This document shows positions 6,126 through 7,149 of a stretch of DNA of 7,149 bases, in pieces. The position numbers and the translations under genes are program-made. The DNA comes from Sideroxydans sp. GTDB taxonomy: Bacteria > Pseudomonadota > Gammaproteobacteria > Burkholderiales > Gallionellaceae. The notes under the pieces were generated by a model. It had not been told where the DNA came from, searched no databases, and worked only from the letters and a program-made list of their open reading frames with translations. Each line of letters starts with the position of its first letter. The first letter of the stretch is position 1. The DNA lies in contig JAVBYP010000002.1 of NCBI GenBank assembly GCA_030823965.1, positions 1 to 7,149 of the forward strand. The letters run 5' to 3'.

Positions 6126-6147
6126 CGCCCTCCCCCGAGGGCGTTTT
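6126..6147 (+). terminator. Intrinsic terminator-like hairpin in the leader
   Basis: CGCCCTC and GAGGGCG form a perfect 7-bp stem closing a CCCC loop, followed directly by TTTT and then GGCG. The stem is strong, but the T-run is only four long, so termination may be partial. Because the main downstream genes begin at 6255, it would act as an attenuator or end a short RNA started near 5899. Confidence 0.6.
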
Positions 6148-6168
6148 GGCGAGTGGGTTAAGCGCAAA

Positions 6169-6189
6169 GGCCGGAATCCCTATCCGGCC
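6169..6189 (+). other. Leader hairpin 3
   Basis: GGCCGGA and TCCGGCC form a perfect 7-bp stem with a 7-base loop (ATCCCTA). It is followed by GATCAACC, not a T-run, so it is not a terminator. It stands about 55 bases upstream of the ribosome binding site of the next gene. Confidence 0.5.
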
Positions 6190-6244
6190 GATCAACCAAC
6201 CCCGCTACCGGCGCCAGCCCGCTCACCAAAGCAAACAACCAATC

Positions 6245-6250
6245 AGGAGG
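6245..6250 (+). promoter_or_regulatory. Consensus ribosome binding site for the gene at 6255
   Basis: AGGAGG is a full match to the Shine-Dalgarno consensus and lies four bases before ATG 6255. It decides this start and the reading frame over the other overlapping open frames of the same region. Confidence 0.8.
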
Positions 6251-6254
6251 GATC

Positions 6255-6698
6255 ATGCAGAAAGGCAATCACACGCCGGGGCCGCTCTTCGTTCGGCAAC
6301 CGGAATCAGCTCCCTACGCCATTCAGATCATCGACCAGGCCGGGAACGTCGTTTTTCAGGAACACCGTGCCATTTTCAGCACCCGGCAAACGAGCGTTGC
6401 CGATGTGATGAACGCAGTGGGCATGGGTGACCCCAAGAACCCCGGGTATCAGCAGCACTGCATCGACACCAATCAGCGTCAGCTTGCTGACTTCTACCTT
6501 CGTGCTGCAGCGCCAGAACTGCTTGAGGAGCTGCGCGCGGCCCACCAGATCATTCGCAATGCCTTGGCGGTGATGACCACTGCGCAAAAGAACGAATGGG
6601 GCTGCATGAACGAGCTCCACGGCGTCGCCGGCGAGGGCATCACCCGGGCAAATGAGCGCGATGCGGTGCTGGCCAAGGCCATAGGGAACGGATCATGA
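6255..6698 (+). CDS. Phage-type hypothetical protein with HTPGP and AAPELLEEL motifs
   Basis: This 147-residue soluble protein has HTPGP at residues 6-10 and AAAPELLEELRAAH at 84-97. That pairing (an HTPGPW-like start and a later AAPELLEAL helix) recurs in small uncharacterised proteins of prophages and phages of Proteobacteria; their function is unknown. Residues 20-45 look like a small beta unit (YAIQIID, NVVFQEH). The helix through AAPELLEELRAAHQIIRNAL is amphipathic, and the rest is helical. The start is fixed by AGGAGG at 6245. Its stop overlaps the next start by four bases (ATGA), so the genes form one operon, probably from the promoter at 5864. No enzymatic motif is seen, and the gene offers evidence of phage ancestry only. 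Confidence 0.75.
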   Translation: MQKGNHTPGPLFVRQPESAPYAIQIIDQAGNVVFQEHRAIFSTRQTSVADVMNAVGMGDPKNPGYQQHCIDTNQRQLADFYLRAAAPELLEELRAAHQIIRNALAVMTTAQKNEWGCMNELHGVAGEGITRANERDAVLAKAIGNGS

Positions 6699-6889
6699 GC
6701 TGCCTGATGCGTGCAATTCGCCGCGGACGGCTTATCTTCAAGATTCGCTGCATCGAAGCCACGATTTCCGGCCAATCCAAGTGCATCCGCAGCACCACAG
6801 ACCCGCTGCACCAGGGGCAAATCGTGGCCGCCCGCATTCAGTCCAAAGTTGAGCGATTCAAGCTATGCGCGCAACTGAACGGACTTTGA
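6695..6889 (+). CDS. Small basic phage-type hypothetical protein
   Basis: The 64-residue product is strongly basic (RAIRRGRLIFKIR near the N-terminus) with four cysteines (C3, C19, C30, C58) that do not make an obvious zinc motif. The start is set by an ATGA overlap with the upstream stop, the usual sign of translational coupling. A predicted helical hairpin is plausible. I do not recognise the family with confidence; small proteins of this look are common in early regions of lambda-like prophages. It runs in the same operon as its neighbours. Confidence 0.55.
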   Translation: MSCLMRAIRRGRLIFKIRCIEATISGQSKCIRSTTDPLHQGQIVAARIQSKVERFKLCAQLNGL

Positions 6890-7110
6890 CCAACCGCAAG
6901 ACCGTCAAGCCCGGCGGCTACGTGGCATTTCGCTTCGAGCGTGCTGGGCTGATGACGAAAATCTTGCACCTCTCACCCCTGCAGTACGCGGACAGGGATG
7001 GCACGGCCAAGACTCTTCGCCGGCTTCGGCGGGAGATTGCCGAGGAGTGCGAAGCATTGCGCTGCCCGGAGGTACAAATGCCAAAACTGAGGCGGTGGTC
7101 CAGAAAATGA
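6865..7110 (+). CDS. Small basic phage-type hypothetical protein
   Basis: This 81-residue product is rich in Arg and Lys. It has a short possible beta stretch (GGYVAFRFER) and a charged helix (about 46-66) full of Arg and Glu, suggesting nucleic acid or protein binding, not catalysis. The first ATG overlaps the upstream gene by 25 bases and lacks a clear ribosome site. TTG at 6886, which forms a TTGA overlap with the upstream stop, is a reasonable alternative start that would remove seven residues. Its own stop overlaps the next ATG (ATGA at 7107). I do not recognise the family. Confidence 0.55.
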   Translation: MRATERTLTNRKTVKPGGYVAFRFERAGLMTKILHLSPLQYADRDGTAKTLRRLRREIAEECEALRCPEVQMPKLRRWSRK

Positions 7111-7149
7111 ACGCCACCATCACTGTCCGCGCGAGTTCCTGGGCGGGTC
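7107..7149 (+). CDS. Start of a further phage-type gene (partial; possibly a RecB/PD-(D/E)xK family nuclease)
   Basis: ATG 7107 overlaps the previous stop by four bases and opens a frame beginning MNATITVRASSW, which runs into the window end. Only 14 residues are seen. Starts of the form V.ASS followed by an aromatic or hydrophobic residue occur in phage RecB/Cas4-like PD-(D/E)xK nucleases, where this Ser-rich motif precedes the first helix. That is a hint, not an identification. The coupling pattern supports it being a real gene. Confidence 0.4.
   Translation, partial: MNATITVRASSWAG

Larger units (their letters stand above)
5899..6254 (+). other. Long structured leader before the phage-type genes (possible small RNA or attenuator)
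   Basis: About 355 bases lie between the predicted transcription start and the first gene, with no believable reading frame. Three perfect 7-bp hairpins stand close together: GTGAGGC/GCCTCAC (6094-6114), CGCCCTC/GAGGGCG (6126-6143) and GGCCGGA/TCCGGCC (6169-6189). The middle one is followed by TTTT. The pieces TCACCAA and GCAAACAACC occur near the start (5893-5914) and again just before the ribosome site (6223-6240). Together these suggest either a terminated short RNA of about 250 bases or a leader controlled by attenuation or antitermination. Confidence 0.45.

Noticed and set aside
6082..6430. Plus-strand frames 6082-6408 and 6146-6430
   Set aside because: They run through the terminator hairpin and overlap the AGGAGG-led gene at 6255 in other frames.
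1..7149. CRISPR array, tRNA, rRNA or insertion sequence
   Set aside because: No regularly spaced repeats, no cloverleaf-like sequence with a TTCGA-type arm in context, and no transposase or terminal inverted repeats found by eye.

Overview
The window looks like an accessory (defence-island) stretch in a mobile element or prophage of a GC-rich Gram-negative bacterium, probably a gammaproteobacterium such as a Pseudomonas or Xanthomonas relative. The host guess rests on Shine-Dalgarno use, sigma70-like promoters and the style of the phage-type genes at the right end; no host marker gene is present. By eye the defence genes are less GC-rich than the phage-type genes after about 6250.

Layout. 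(1) 1-1043, minus strand, running off the left edge: an HNH endonuclease fused to the beginning of a SAVED nucleotide-sensing domain. This is the architecture of Cap5, a CBASS anti-phage effector, but here about 130 unassigned residues precede the HNH domain. It has no hit in the six-frame translation as a closed ORF because its end lies outside the window. (2) 1044-1535: a divergent intergenic region with an extended -10 element for the leftward gene and a weak promoter plus dyads for the rightward operon. (3) 1536-5291, plus strand: three overlapping genes encoding a 422-residue putative nuclease effector, a 192-residue winged-helix-like small protein and a 647-residue SMC/Rad50-like ABC ATPase with a four-cysteine hook. 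This matches the predicted ABC three-component (ABC-3C) conflict systems: effector with C-terminal adaptor region, middle component, ABC ATPase. (4) 5292-5846: no convincing gene; a palindromic cluster just after the ATPase stop and possible degraded coding remnants. (5) 5847-6254: a strong sigma70-like promoter buried in a 16-bp inverted repeat, followed by a leader with three strong hairpins, the middle one terminator-like. (6) 6255-7149: a tightly coupled run of small phage-type genes, the last cut by the window edge.

How it works together (inference). The ABC ATPase probably senses unusual DNA or a nucleoprotein state through its coiled-coil arms. The middle component would bridge it to the effector, whose N-terminal region carries an E...D...ExK-like nuclease core. 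The HNH-SAVED protein would be a separate cyclic-oligonucleotide-activated DNase whose CD-NTase partner should lie left of the window. The 5847-6254 segment looks like a regulated, possibly attenuated early promoter driving the phage-type cassette.
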